Positions 9,994-17,808 of a DNA stretch of 64,000 nt are shown here, in pieces. A program made the translations under genes and the position numbers. How positions within the stretch are numbered: position 1 is the stretch's first letter; each line of letters begins with the position of its first letter. The DNA comes from Novosphingobium lentum NBRC 107847 (GTDB lineage Bacteria; Pseudomonadota; Alphaproteobacteria; Sphingomonadales; Sphingomonadaceae), in contig NZ_BCTW01000003.1 in NCBI RefSeq assembly GCF_001590965.1, forward strand, positions 186,001-250,000, in the 5' to 3' direction. Under the pieces are notes generated by a model, which saw nothing but the letters and a program-made list of their open reading frames with translations, had not been told where the DNA came from and searched no databases.

Positions 9994-10676
9994 CAGAATG
10001 CCTCCAGGCGGTAACCATAGCCGAACACGGTCTGCAGGCTATAGCCATTGTCGGCGCAAAGCTGGAGCTTGGCGCGAATGCGCGACACATGCATGTCGAG
10101 CGTGCGGGTGGACAGTTCCGCCACCGATTTCCACACTGCTTCCATCAGGTAGGGGCGCGACAGCGGGCGATGCTGGTTGGTGAAGAACACCCGCGCCAGC
10201 GCGAATTCCTTCGAGGTCAGCAGCACCGGATCGCCGTTGACCGTCACCGTTTCCGCCAACCGGTCGAACGCATAAGGGCCGAACTGCTCGACGCGATGTT
10301 CGGTCGCCTGCGCGCCGGCGCGGCGCAGCACCGCCTCGACCCGCGCGACGATCACCACGGCGGACTCGGGCTTGACGATGAAATCGTCGGCCCCGGCGTT
10401 GAGCGCGGCGGCGATGTCGTCCTTGTCCGATCGGCTGGTCAGCATGATCACCGGGGGGCAGGGCGAAACATTGGCATGCGCCCATTCGACAATTTCCATG
10501 CCGGTCATTCCCGGCATGTTCCAGTCCAGGATCAGCAAGTCGAACGTGTCGCGGGCAAGTGCGACCGGCACGTCGCGGCTACGGCGGAACGGCACGCATG
10601 TGTGGCCGCCGCTGGTCAACACCTGCGACACGAACTCGATCATCGTATCGTCATCGTCGGCGATCGCGATGCGCAT
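9993..10676 (-). CDS. OmpR-family response regulator
   Basis: The 227-residue product has a receiver domain with acidic triad DDD at 8-10, phospho-acceptor Asp51 in LILDWNMPG and a conserved Lys in IVKPES. A C-terminal winged helix follows (LTSKEFALARVFF, then STRTLDMHVSRIRAKL and VFGYGYRLE). It is the DNA-binding partner expected for the CHASE2 kinase two genes downstream. The ATG at 10676 begins MRIAIADDD, the usual receiver start; an in-frame upstream start is less likely. A TTTACA-N4-TTTACA repeat lies 72 bases upstream and could be an autoregulatory site. Confidence 0.92.
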   Translation of the reverse strand: MRIAIADDDDTMIEFVSQVLTSGGHTCVPFRRSRDVPVALARDTFDLLILDWNMPGMTGMEIVEWAHANVSPCPPVIMLTSRSDKDDIAAALNAGADDFIVKPESAVVIVARVEAVLRRAGAQATEHRVEQFGPYAFDRLAETVTVNGDPVLLTSKEFALARVFFTNQHRPLSRPYLMEAVWKSVAELSTRTLDMHVSRIRAKLQLCADNGYSLQTVFGYGYRLEAF

Positions 10677-10747
10677 GAAGTACCCTTTCACAGCCTTCGT
10701 CTGCTCTAGGCAAGGATCGCCGAAGCGCTATCCGCGCGTGACGCCTT

Positions 10748-10763
10748 TTTACAATCGTTTACA
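10748..10763. promoter_or_regulatory. Phased direct repeat TTTACA-N4-TTTACA upstream of the response-regulator operon
   Basis: The hexamer TTTACA occurs twice with a 10-bp period, the same as at 5749-5764. It is 71 bases from the start codon at 10676, against 81 for the other site, about one helical turn apart. It is a candidate binding site for the OmpR-family regulator encoded next to it. Confidence 0.5.
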
Positions 10764-10799
10764 AGTATCGCGACCTATTTTCCCTTATAGGATCACGGG

Positions 10800-10979
10800 C
10801 GGATCGAAATGCTGACTTGGCCAGGTAGCGTGCGCAGCGCAGCCTGGAGCCGGGGGGCAGAAAGTCAAATCTCTTTCCGCCCAACGAGGCGCAGCCCTTG
10901 GGTCGCACAAGGGGTGGGGTCGTTCGCTTCGGCGGGCGGCCCCACTTCAGCGCCAGTTCGTGAGCGCCAATGATACGTA
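10800..10979. other. Gene-free stretch with GC-rich inverted sequence
   Basis: Between the response-regulator promoter and the end of the MFS gene no convincing gene is visible. A GTGGGGTCG arm near 10915 pairs with CGGCCCCAC near 10940 with one mismatch and could act as a terminator for the efflux operon. The minus strand stays open for some length but with no start, ribosome site or known domain. Confidence 0.35.
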
Positions 10980-12569
10980 TCAGTGCGCCGGGACGCTGCC
11001 TGCCATCTGCTTCGGACGCGGCGCAATCCAGATCAATCCCGCCGCCACCAGGAATATGAGCGAGGACGCCAGGAACAGATGATCGCTGGCCAGCGTCATG
11101 CTTTCCTGCTGCACGATCCGCTCGATCGCCGCGCGTGCCTGGTCCAGCGAGAATCCCGATTGCTGCAGCGAATCGCTGGTCGGTCCGGCGTTGAGCCGTG
11201 ACACGATCTCGCTGCGCGCGGCCACGGTGCCGTCGTCCCACAGCGATATCGACAGCGAGGTGCCGATGGCGGCCGACATGGTCCGCAAGAAACCCATGAC
11301 GCCTGCGGCAGAGGCGGTTTCCCTGGGATCGACCGCGCCCAGCGCGATGATCGAAATCGGGATGAAGAAGAACGGCATGCCGATGCCCTGCACGATCTGC
11401 GGCATCGCCAGCGTCCAGAAATCCGCGCCGCTGGTCCACTGAACCCGCAGCAACGACGTTGCGCCGAACCAGACGATGCCGAAGAATGTCAGCAATCTCG
11501 CATCGGCCGTGTTGGACAGCTTGCCGACGATCGGCGACAATGCCAGTGCGGCCACCCCGGTGAAAGCGGTAACATATCCGGCATCCGTGGCGGTGTAGCC
11601 CAGGGCCAGCTGCAGCCACTGCGGCACGATCACGATGGTGGCGAAGAACGTGCCGAACGCGAACGCCATGCTGGCCACGCTGGCGGCAAAGCCGCGGTGG
11701 CGAAACACGCGCAGATCGACGATCGGCTGGTCCTCGGTCAGTTCCCACACCAGGAACACCACGAACCCGACCAGCGCGATCAGGCCGAGCGAGACGATCA
11801 GGCCGTCGGAAAACCAGTCGCGCTCGCGCCCCAGATCCAGCAATATCTGCAGCGCGCCGATCCACACCACCATCAGCGCCAGTCCGACGCGGTCGATGCG
11901 CACGCGCTCGGTCGGTGTCTCGCGCGAGCCCAGTGCGCGCCACGCACCGAACGCACACAGCGCCGCGACCGGCACGTTGATGAAGAACACCCAGTGCCAC
12001 GACCAGTTGTCGCTCAGCGTGCCGCCCAGGATCGGGCCGAGAATCGGCGCAACCACAGTGGTCATCGCCCAGATGCCCATCGCCTGCCCGCGCCGTTCGG
12101 GCGGGAAGATGCGCAGCATCAGCGTCTGGCTCAGCGGCATCAGCGGCCCGCCACACAGGCCCTGGCCGATCCGGCACACCACCAGCATGGTCAGCGTGGT
12201 CGATGCACCGCACAGCAGCGAGAATATCCCGAAGCCGGCCATGCCCACGGCAAAGGTCTTGACCGATCCGAACCGTCCGGCCAGCCACCCCGTCAGCGGC
12301 ACGCAGATCGCCTCGGCCACGGCGTAGGACGTGATCACCCACGTGCCCTGCGACGCCGAAATCGCCAGCGAACCGGCGATGTGCGCCACCGATACGTTGG
12401 CGATCGTGGTGTCGAGCACGACCATGAAATTGGCGAGCGCGAGCGTGAACCCGGCGATCAACAGCGCGGTGCCGCGCAGCGGTGCGTCGTGGTGTGTCCC
12501 GGCGGACTTGGCCGCGGACTCGACAGTGGACTTGGCAGAGGACTTGGCAGCAGGCGCAGTGGCAGACAT
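10980..12569 (-). CDS. emrB: DHA2-family (EmrB/QacA-type) MFS drug efflux pump
   Basis: The 529-residue product is a 14-helix major facilitator. LDTTIANVSVAHIAGSLAIS in helix 1 and QGTWVITSYAVAEAICVPLTGWLAGRFG are the hallmark of EmrB-type proton-driven drug exporters. The gene lies 10 bases after the membrane fusion protein gene and in the same operon as an outer-membrane factor, so the three should form an EmrAB-TolC-like tripartite pump crossing both membranes. Substrates cannot be read from the sequence. The low-complexity Ala/Lys/Ser N-terminus before helix 1 is typical of this family in the group. Confidence 0.92.
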   Translation of the reverse strand: MSATAPAAKSSAKSTVESAAKSAGTHHDAPLRGTALLIAGFTLALANFMVVLDTTIANVSVAHIAGSLAISASQGTWVITSYAVAEAICVPLTGWLAGRFGSVKTFAVGMAGFGIFSLLCGASTTLTMLVVCRIGQGLCGGPLMPLSQTLMLRIFPPERRGQAMGIWAMTTVVAPILGPILGGTLSDNWSWHWVFFINVPVAALCAFGAWRALGSRETPTERVRIDRVGLALMVVWIGALQILLDLGRERDWFSDGLIVSLGLIALVGFVVFLVWELTEDQPIVDLRVFRHRGFAASVASMAFAFGTFFATIVIVPQWLQLALGYTATDAGYVTAFTGVAALALSPIVGKLSNTADARLLTFFGIVWFGATSLLRVQWTSGADFWTLAMPQIVQGIGMPFFFIPISIIALGAVDPRETASAAGVMGFLRTMSAAIGTSLSISLWDDGTVAARSEIVSRLNAGPTSDSLQQSGFSLDQARAAIERIVQQESMTLASDHLFLASSLIFLVAAGLIWIAPRPKQMAGSVPAH

Positions 12570-12579
12570 GGCAGCGCGC

Positions 12580-13764
12580 CTACTTGCCAGAGATGTCGAT
12601 TTCGGCGTCCATCGACAGCCCCACCCGCAGCGGATGCCGAGCGACTTCCTGCGGATCGAGCGCCACGCGCACCGGCAGACGCTGGACCACCTTGATCCAG
12701 TTGCCGGTCGCGTTCTGCGCCGGGATCAGCGCGAACGCGGCGCCGGTCCCGCCCGAAAAGCCGGTGACGCGGCCGTGGAACACCACGCTGCTGCCGTAAA
12801 GATCCGAGGTCAGCGTCACTGGCTGGCCGATCTGGACCTTGCGCAACTGCGCTTCCTTGAAGTTGGCATCGACGTACGCCTGCGCCACCGGCACCACGCG
12901 CATGATGACCGTGCCCGGCGCCAGCCGCTGTCCGAGCGCGACCGAGCGGCCGGCGATGACCCCGTCGATCGGTGCGCGGATCACCGTGCGATCAAGGTCG
13001 AGCCGCGCCTGTTGCAGGCGTGCTTCGGCGGCCAGAACGTCGGGGCTGGATGCCACGGTGGTGCCGGAAATCAGCGCATTGTTGGCGGCCAGCGTGCCGG
13101 CTGCCGCGCCGCGCGTGGCGCTGGCTTGCGAGATCATCGCGCGCGCCTGAACCAGGTTGGCCTGCGCGGCGGCATAGGCGGCGGTGGCCGAGGTCAGTTC
13201 GTCGCCCGAAACCGCACCGGCGGGCGCAAGCTTCTGGCGGCGCGCCAGGTCGACGCGCGCCTTGTCGTAGGCAGCCTGCGCCGCACCAAGCTGCGCCTGC
13301 GCGCTGGCGATGTCGGCGCCGCGCGCCTGCACTTGCGCGGACAGCGCGGCGCTGGTGGCAGCGGTCTGGCCGAACTGGCGCCGCGCCTTGGCCACGTCGG
13401 CTTCGGCTTGGGCGAGCGCGATCCGCGCGTCGCTGTCGTCCAGCCGCACCAGCACGTCGCCGGTCTTCACCGTCTGGGTGTCGTGTGCGGGCAGGGCGGT
13501 GACCTGTCCCGGCACCATCGGCGTGATCTGCGCGATATCGGCGCCGACATAGGCGTTGTCGGTGGAAACCGACTGGCTGCCGACCAGGAAATACCAACCG
13601 GCATAGATCACCCCTGCAACCAGCACGACCAGGCCGATCACTGTTAGCAGCTTGCGGCGCCGATCACGCATCGGTGAGGCCGATGGTTCGCCCTGAGCCT
13701 GCACGGACGGCGTGAGCGCGTCGGCTTCGGCGCGGAGGCGTTCGTTGGGATCGGCGTCAGCCAT
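12580..13764 (-). CDS. emrA: EmrA/HlyD-type membrane fusion protein of the efflux operon
   Basis: The 394-residue product has a short cytoplasmic tail and one transmembrane helix at about 39-62. The biotinyl-lipoyl-like half follows (STDNAYVGADIAQITPMVPGQV, QTVKTGDVLVRLDD). Next are a long alpha-helical hairpin rich in Ala/Gln at about 120-220, the second lipoyl half (IRAPIDGVIAGRSVALGQ) and the beta-barrel. This is the periplasmic adaptor between pump and outer-membrane channel. The ATG at 13764 is used; it overlaps the end of the upstream outer-membrane factor gene by 8 bases, indicating coupled translation. Confidence 0.93.
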   Translation of the reverse strand: MADADPNERLRAEADALTPSVQAQGEPSASPMRDRRRKLLTVIGLVVLVAGVIYAGWYFLVGSQSVSTDNAYVGADIAQITPMVPGQVTALPAHDTQTVKTGDVLVRLDDSDARIALAQAEADVAKARRQFGQTAATSAALSAQVQARGADIASAQAQLGAAQAAYDKARVDLARRQKLAPAGAVSGDELTSATAAYAAAQANLVQARAMISQASATRGAAAGTLAANNALISGTTVASSPDVLAAEARLQQARLDLDRTVIRAPIDGVIAGRSVALGQRLAPGTVIMRVVPVAQAYVDANFKEAQLRKVQIGQPVTLTSDLYGSSVVFHGRVTGFSGGTGAAFALIPAQNATGNWIKVVQRLPVRVALDPQEVARHPLRVGLSMDAEIDISGK

Positions 13765-15268
13765 GGGGGATGTCCTTGCTGGCGCTGGCTGCGCCCCGGT
13801 CTGTTGAGGGGCCTGTTGTCGGGCCTGTTTGCAGCGCCTGCGCGTCCGCAGCGGCGAACCCGCCGCCCAGCGCACGCACCAGCGCCACGTCGATGGTGAA
13901 CGCACGGGATTTCAGATCGGCGACGATGCGCTGCGCCTGCAACGCGCGCTCCTGCGCCGTCAGCACGTCGAGGAAGGTCGACAGCCCGCCCTGGAACCGC
14001 AGCCGGGCCACATCGTGCGCCGCCTGCGCATCGTTGAGCGCCAGCGTCGCCTGCGTCAGCTGCTCGTCGAGCGAGCGGCGGCTGGCCACGGCATCGGCAA
14101 CGCGGCGATAGGCATCGGCCACGGTGCGGTCGTAGTTCGCCACTGCCTCGTCATACCCGGCGCGCGCGCCGCGATACTGGCCCTGCAGCGCGCCGCCGCG
14201 AAAGATCGGCAGGCTGATCGCGGGGCCGGCGCTGCCGAACGTGGAGCCGCTGTCGAACAGCTGGCCGATCCCCAGCGACTGGAAACCGATCATCGCGGTC
14301 AGGTTGATCGCGGGATAGAACGCGGCTCGCGCTTGCTTGATGCGGCTGGCCTCGCCCTCCACCCGGGAGCGTGCCGCTGCAATGTCAGGCCGCCGCCCGA
14401 TCAGGTCCGTCGTCACGTCCTCGGGCAGCCCGCGAACGGACAGGCTGACCGCAGGCGGCGTTATCGCCAGCCCGCGATCGGGGCCCTTGCCGAGCAGCGC
14501 GGCGATGCGATTGCGGGTCAACGCGATCTGTTCGTCGAGCGCGCCCAGTTCGGCGCGTCCGGCGGGCACGGCGGAGCTTGCCTGCTTGAGTTCGGCCTGG
14601 GTGTCGATGCCGGCGGCGACGCGATCGGCCACCAGCTTGCGGGTGCTTTCCCGCACCCCGATCACGCCTGCGGTGACGGAGCGTTCAGCGAACAGGCGAG
14701 CGAGATCGGCATAAGCATCGGCCACGGTCGTCGACAGCATGAGTGCGGCCTGCGCATAATCGAGGCGGGCTGCCTCCGCGTCAGAGCGTGCGGCGGCAAA
14801 GGCCGCGCGGTTCTTGCCCCACAGGTCCAGGTCGAAGCTGAAATTGGCGGCGACCTGTTCGCTGTCGTTCACGCCCTTGGGGATGAACGTGGCGGGGATG
14901 CCGTTGTTATAGCTTTGCTTGATGCCGGAGACGCTGGCGCTGGCACCCACCGACGGCAGCCGTGCCGCGCCCGCCTGCTGGGCGATGGCCTGGGCCCGGC
15001 GCACGCGCGCTGCTGCGGCGGCAACATCGGGCGATTGGGCAAGCGCTTCCTCGATGAGCGCGGAAAGCTGGGGATCGTCATAGCCGGTCCACCATTTGGC
15101 GGCTGGCCAGGCGCCGGATTCTGCCCCCGCCAATGCCCGATCAGCGGCATAGGCAGTCGGCGACGCGCCTTGCGGAGCAGGACCCAGATTGGGGACGGCC
15201 GCACATCCCGCCAACGCGAGGGCCGGTGGCAGCAGGGCGGAAACTGTTCGCAGGAAGCTCGCGCGCAT
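13757..15268 (-). CDS. NodT-family outer-membrane efflux lipoprotein
   Basis: The 503-residue product has a lipoprotein signal peptide (LALAGCAAV, Cys22) followed by two outer-membrane efflux repeats of the TolC/OprM fold. Typical segments are WWTGYDDPQLSALIEEAL near the start and GYDEAVANYDRTVADAYRRVADA in the second half. It is the exit channel for the EmrAB-like pump and the first gene of the operon. Its promoter region is shared with the divergent TetR gene and contains two GTAC-N6-GTAC elements. Confidence 0.93.
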   Translation of the reverse strand: MRASFLRTVSALLPPALALAGCAAVPNLGPAPQGASPTAYAADRALAGAESGAWPAAKWWTGYDDPQLSALIEEALAQSPDVAAAAARVRRAQAIAQQAGAARLPSVGASASVSGIKQSYNNGIPATFIPKGVNDSEQVAANFSFDLDLWGKNRAAFAAARSDAEAARLDYAQAALMLSTTVADAYADLARLFAERSVTAGVIGVRESTRKLVADRVAAGIDTQAELKQASSAVPAGRAELGALDEQIALTRNRIAALLGKGPDRGLAITPPAVSLSVRGLPEDVTTDLIGRRPDIAAARSRVEGEASRIKQARAAFYPAINLTAMIGFQSLGIGQLFDSGSTFGSAGPAISLPIFRGGALQGQYRGARAGYDEAVANYDRTVADAYRRVADAVASRRSLDEQLTQATLALNDAQAAHDVARLRFQGGLSTFLDVLTAQERALQAQRIVADLKSRAFTIDVALVRALGGGFAAADAQALQTGPTTGPSTDRGAASASKDIPHG

Positions 15269-15279
15269 TTTACAAAACC

Positions 15280-15352
15280 GTACTGAGTGGTACAGTTGTT
15301 TAGGTGGCGACTCATCAGCGTCTTGTCAAGCGATATGCGTACTCTATAGTAC
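15280..15352. promoter_or_regulatory. Two GTAC-N6-GTAC operator candidates between efflux operon and TetR gene
   Basis: GTAC-N6-GTAC occurs at 15280-15293 and 15339-15352. Both continue with T after the first GTAC and with ACAGTT or ACACTT at the second. One element is 12 bases from the efflux operon start (15268) and the other 5 bases from the regulator start (15357), ideal for repression in both directions. Recognition by the TetR protein is inferred. Confidence 0.6.
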
Positions 15353-15356
15353 ACTT

Positions 15357-16007
15357 ATGGAAGAGGACATTTCAGTCGCGGCAGCGCCGGGGCGACGCGA
15401 ACTGCGCAAGCAGGACCGCCGCGACGCGATCTTGCGCGCGGCGCGGGAATCATTCCTCAAGAACGGTTACGCCGGCACGTCGATGTCCGGGCTGCTAACG
15501 ACGCTGGGCGGCTCCAAGGCGACCCTGTGGAGCTATTTTCGCTCCAAGGAAGAACTGTTCGCAGCCGTCGTGGAAGACACGACGGGGGAGTTCCAGACCG
15601 AACTGACCGGCCTGCTGCGTTCCAGCGAAGGCCTCACGCTTGGGCTGGTCGCGTTCTGCCGGGCGTTCCTGCGCAAGATCCAATCGCCCGACGGCCTTGC
15701 CACCTGGCGCATGGTCGTGGCCGAAAGCGGGCGTTTTCCCGTGGTCGGCCGCATTTTCTACGAGCGGGCAGTCAGCCTGACCGAGGGCAATCTCATCGGC
15801 TTTCTGGTGCGCCACATCGCCAGCGGCGAACTGCTCGACGAGGATCCGCAGCACATGGCAAACTTCGTCCTGGCGCTGTGCACCGGGCGGCAGAACCGCG
15901 TCATCTGGGGGGTGGAGCAGTCGGACCCAACACGCCTCGCGGTCGATGCCGATCAGGTTACCGCGATGTTCCTGCGCAGTTTTGCGGCCAGCCAGAACAC
16001 CCTCTAG
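15357..16007 (+). CDS. TetR/AcrR-family regulator of the efflux operon
   Basis: The 216-residue product has an N-terminal TetR helix-turn-helix at about 18-64 (DAILRAARESFLKNGYAGTS, then LTTLGGSKATLWSYFRSKEELF). The helical ligand-binding domain resembles the AcrR/TetR C-terminal 13/14 types (VAESGRFPVVGRIFYERA). It is divergent from the outer-membrane factor/EmrAB operon, the usual layout for a local repressor released by drug binding. The ATG at 15357 is chosen because the domain starts just after it and the second GTAC element lies immediately upstream. Confidence 0.93.
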   Translation: MEEDISVAAAPGRRELRKQDRRDAILRAARESFLKNGYAGTSMSGLLTTLGGSKATLWSYFRSKEELFAAVVEDTTGEFQTELTGLLRSSEGLTLGLVAFCRAFLRKIQSPDGLATWRMVVAESGRFPVVGRIFYERAVSLTEGNLIGFLVRHIASGELLDEDPQHMANFVLALCTGRQNRVIWGVEQSDPTRLAVDADQVTAMFLRSFAASQNTL

Positions 16008-16033
16008 CGGCGCGCGATCTCGCCGCGCGCAAT

Positions 16034-17557
16034 CTAGCCGCGTGCCAGCAGATATTGCGCCAAACGGCCCACCTGATCGGTATCGAGCCGCAGGCCCAAC
16101 TTCGTCCTGCGCCACAGGATGTCGTCGGCCGTACGCGCCCATTCCTGTGCAACCAGATAATCGACCTCCGCGCCGGTCAGTCCGTGGCCGAAGTCCTCAC
16201 CCAAGCCATCGAGCGTCTGGGCCTGACCCAGCCATGCGCTGGCCCGCGTCCCGTAGGCGCGCGAGATCCGGTCGATCGTGTCGGGGGTCAGGAACGGGTA
16301 GGCTGCGGCATAGCCTTGCTTTAAGGCCGCGATCCCGTCGCGTGCGAAATCCCCGCCGGGCAATGGCGCTTGCGCGGTCCAGTCGCCACCAGAAAGCGCC
16401 GGCACGAGCGGTTTGAGCCGTTCCACCGCCGATGATGCAAGATGGCGGTACGTGGTGATCTTGCCGCCGAACACCGACAGCAGCGGGGCGCTGCCCGGTT
16501 CGCCGCCATCGAGTTCGAAGCTGTAGCCGCGCGTTGCCGCCTCGGGCTTGCCGGAACCGTCGTCAAGCAGCGGCCGGACCCCGGCATAGCTCCACACCAC
16601 GTCGGCGGGGGCGATCTGCTGGCGGAAATAGCGGTTCGCGCCTTCGCACAGATAGGCGATTTCCTCGGCGCTGGCGGTCACGTGTTCCAGCGCGCCGTGG
16701 TGATCGCGGTCGGTGGTGCCGATCAGCGTGAAGTCGGATTCGTAGGGTATGGCAAAGAATATCCGGCCATCGGGCAACTGGAAGAAATAGGCGAATGCGT
16801 GGTCGAACAGGCGCCGCACGACGATGTGCGATCCGCGCACCAGCCGCATCGCGTGGCCGGCGGGCTGGTGCGCGCGTTTGAGCAGGCCGAGCACGGAGGG
16901 CCCGGCGGCATTGACTACAGCTCGCGCCCGGAACGCGCCCGCGCTGGTGTCGATCGACCACAGTCCGTCGCGGCACTCCATCGCCAGCACTTCGGTGCGG
17001 GTAAGTACGGTCGCCCCGCGATCCGCCGCGTCGCGCGCGTTCAGCACCACCAGCCGCGCATCGTCCACCCAGCAGTCCGAATAGGCAAAGCCGCGCGTGA
17101 TCCCCGGCTTGAGCGGTGCACCGGCGGGATGGCGACGAAGGTCGATCCCATCGGCGGCGGGCAACGCCTTGCGCCCGCCGATATGATCGTAAAGGAACAG
17201 TCCCGTCCGCAGCAACCAGGCGGGTCGCAGGCCCTGGATATAGGGCAGCACGAACCGCATCGGCCGGATGATGTGCGGCGCAATGGCCCACAGCCGCTCG
17301 CGCTCGACCAGCGATTCGCGCACGAGCGAAAACTCGTAGTGCTCCAGATAGCGCAAGCCCCCGTGGATCAGCTTGGTCGAGGCCGATGACGTGCCTTGCG
17401 CCAGATCGCCGCGTTCCAGCAGCAGCACGCGCGCGCCGCGCCCTGCAGCATCGCGCGCAATGCCGCAGCCGTTGATCCCGCCGCCGACCACGGCGATGTC
17501 GAACGCAGCGCCACGATCGAACGTGCCAGGATCGAACGGATCGGTGGGGGAACCCAA
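16034..17557 (-). CDS. glpD: Aerobic glycerol-3-phosphate dehydrogenase
   Basis: This FAD enzyme oxidises glycerol-3-phosphate to dihydroxyacetone phosphate and passes electrons to quinone at the inner membrane. The dinucleotide motif VVGGGINGCG is at about 23-32. SSASTKLIHGGLRYLEHYEF and the C-terminal YGTRA and LGRT-like region match GlpD. The start is a TTG at 17557: AGGAG sits 6 bases before it on the minus strand, and it gives 507 residues, close to E. coli GlpD (501). No earlier start has a comparable ribosome site. No glpF or glpK is adjacent. Confidence 0.9.
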   Translation of the reverse strand: MGSPTDPFDPGTFDRGAAFDIAVVGGGINGCGIARDAAGRGARVLLLERGDLAQGTSSASTKLIHGGLRYLEHYEFSLVRESLVERERLWAIAPHIIRPMRFVLPYIQGLRPAWLLRTGLFLYDHIGGRKALPAADGIDLRRHPAGAPLKPGITRGFAYSDCWVDDARLVVLNARDAADRGATVLTRTEVLAMECRDGLWSIDTSAGAFRARAVVNAAGPSVLGLLKRAHQPAGHAMRLVRGSHIVVRRLFDHAFAYFFQLPDGRIFFAIPYESDFTLIGTTDRDHHGALEHVTASAEEIAYLCEGANRYFRQQIAPADVVWSYAGVRPLLDDGSGKPEAATRGYSFELDGGEPGSAPLLSVFGGKITTYRHLASSAVERLKPLVPALSGGDWTAQAPLPGGDFARDGIAALKQGYAAAYPFLTPDTIDRISRAYGTRASAWLGQAQTLDGLGEDFGHGLTGAEVDYLVAQEWARTADDILWRRTKLGLRLDTDQVGRLAQYLLARG

Positions 17558-17683
17558 GCTTCGCTCCTGTCTGGCCGCAAACCGTGCCACGCGGTGTGCC
17601 CCAGCAGACCATGGGCGTCCATAGGGGCACCGGTCGAATGGGGCACAGAGTATGGCGGCAACGGCGCCTTCCTGTGCAGCGCG

Positions 17684-17699
17684 GTGCATTCGAATGCAC
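17684..17699. promoter_or_regulatory. 16-bp perfect palindrome between glpD and the sugar transporter
   Basis: GTGCATTCGAATGCAC is a perfect 16-bp palindrome in the divergent intergenic region, 127 bases from the glpD start and 110 from the transporter start. Its form suits a dimeric repressor of the LacI, GntR or similar type. No regulator gene is adjacent, so the binding protein is unknown. Confidence 0.5.
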
Positions 17700-17808
17700 G
17701 CCGATGCGCCCGGCCTTTCCTTGCGGGCGCGCTGCGGCTAGGCACTTGCGGGAGAAGACGCAGGTCGCCGGGTCGCCGGTTGCCATTCAGTCCTTGGGAG
17801 AATTTGCA

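Noticed and set aside
10800..10960. Possible small minus-strand gene in the gap before the MFS gene
   Set aside because: The frame is open but lacks a start with ribosome site and any known domain; the sequence looks like a GC-rich intergenic repeat.
12331..15286. Long plus-strand open frames opposite the efflux genes
   Set aside because: The opposite strand encodes textbook membrane fusion and outer-membrane proteins; the plus-strand frames are Arg/Gly/His-rich shadows.
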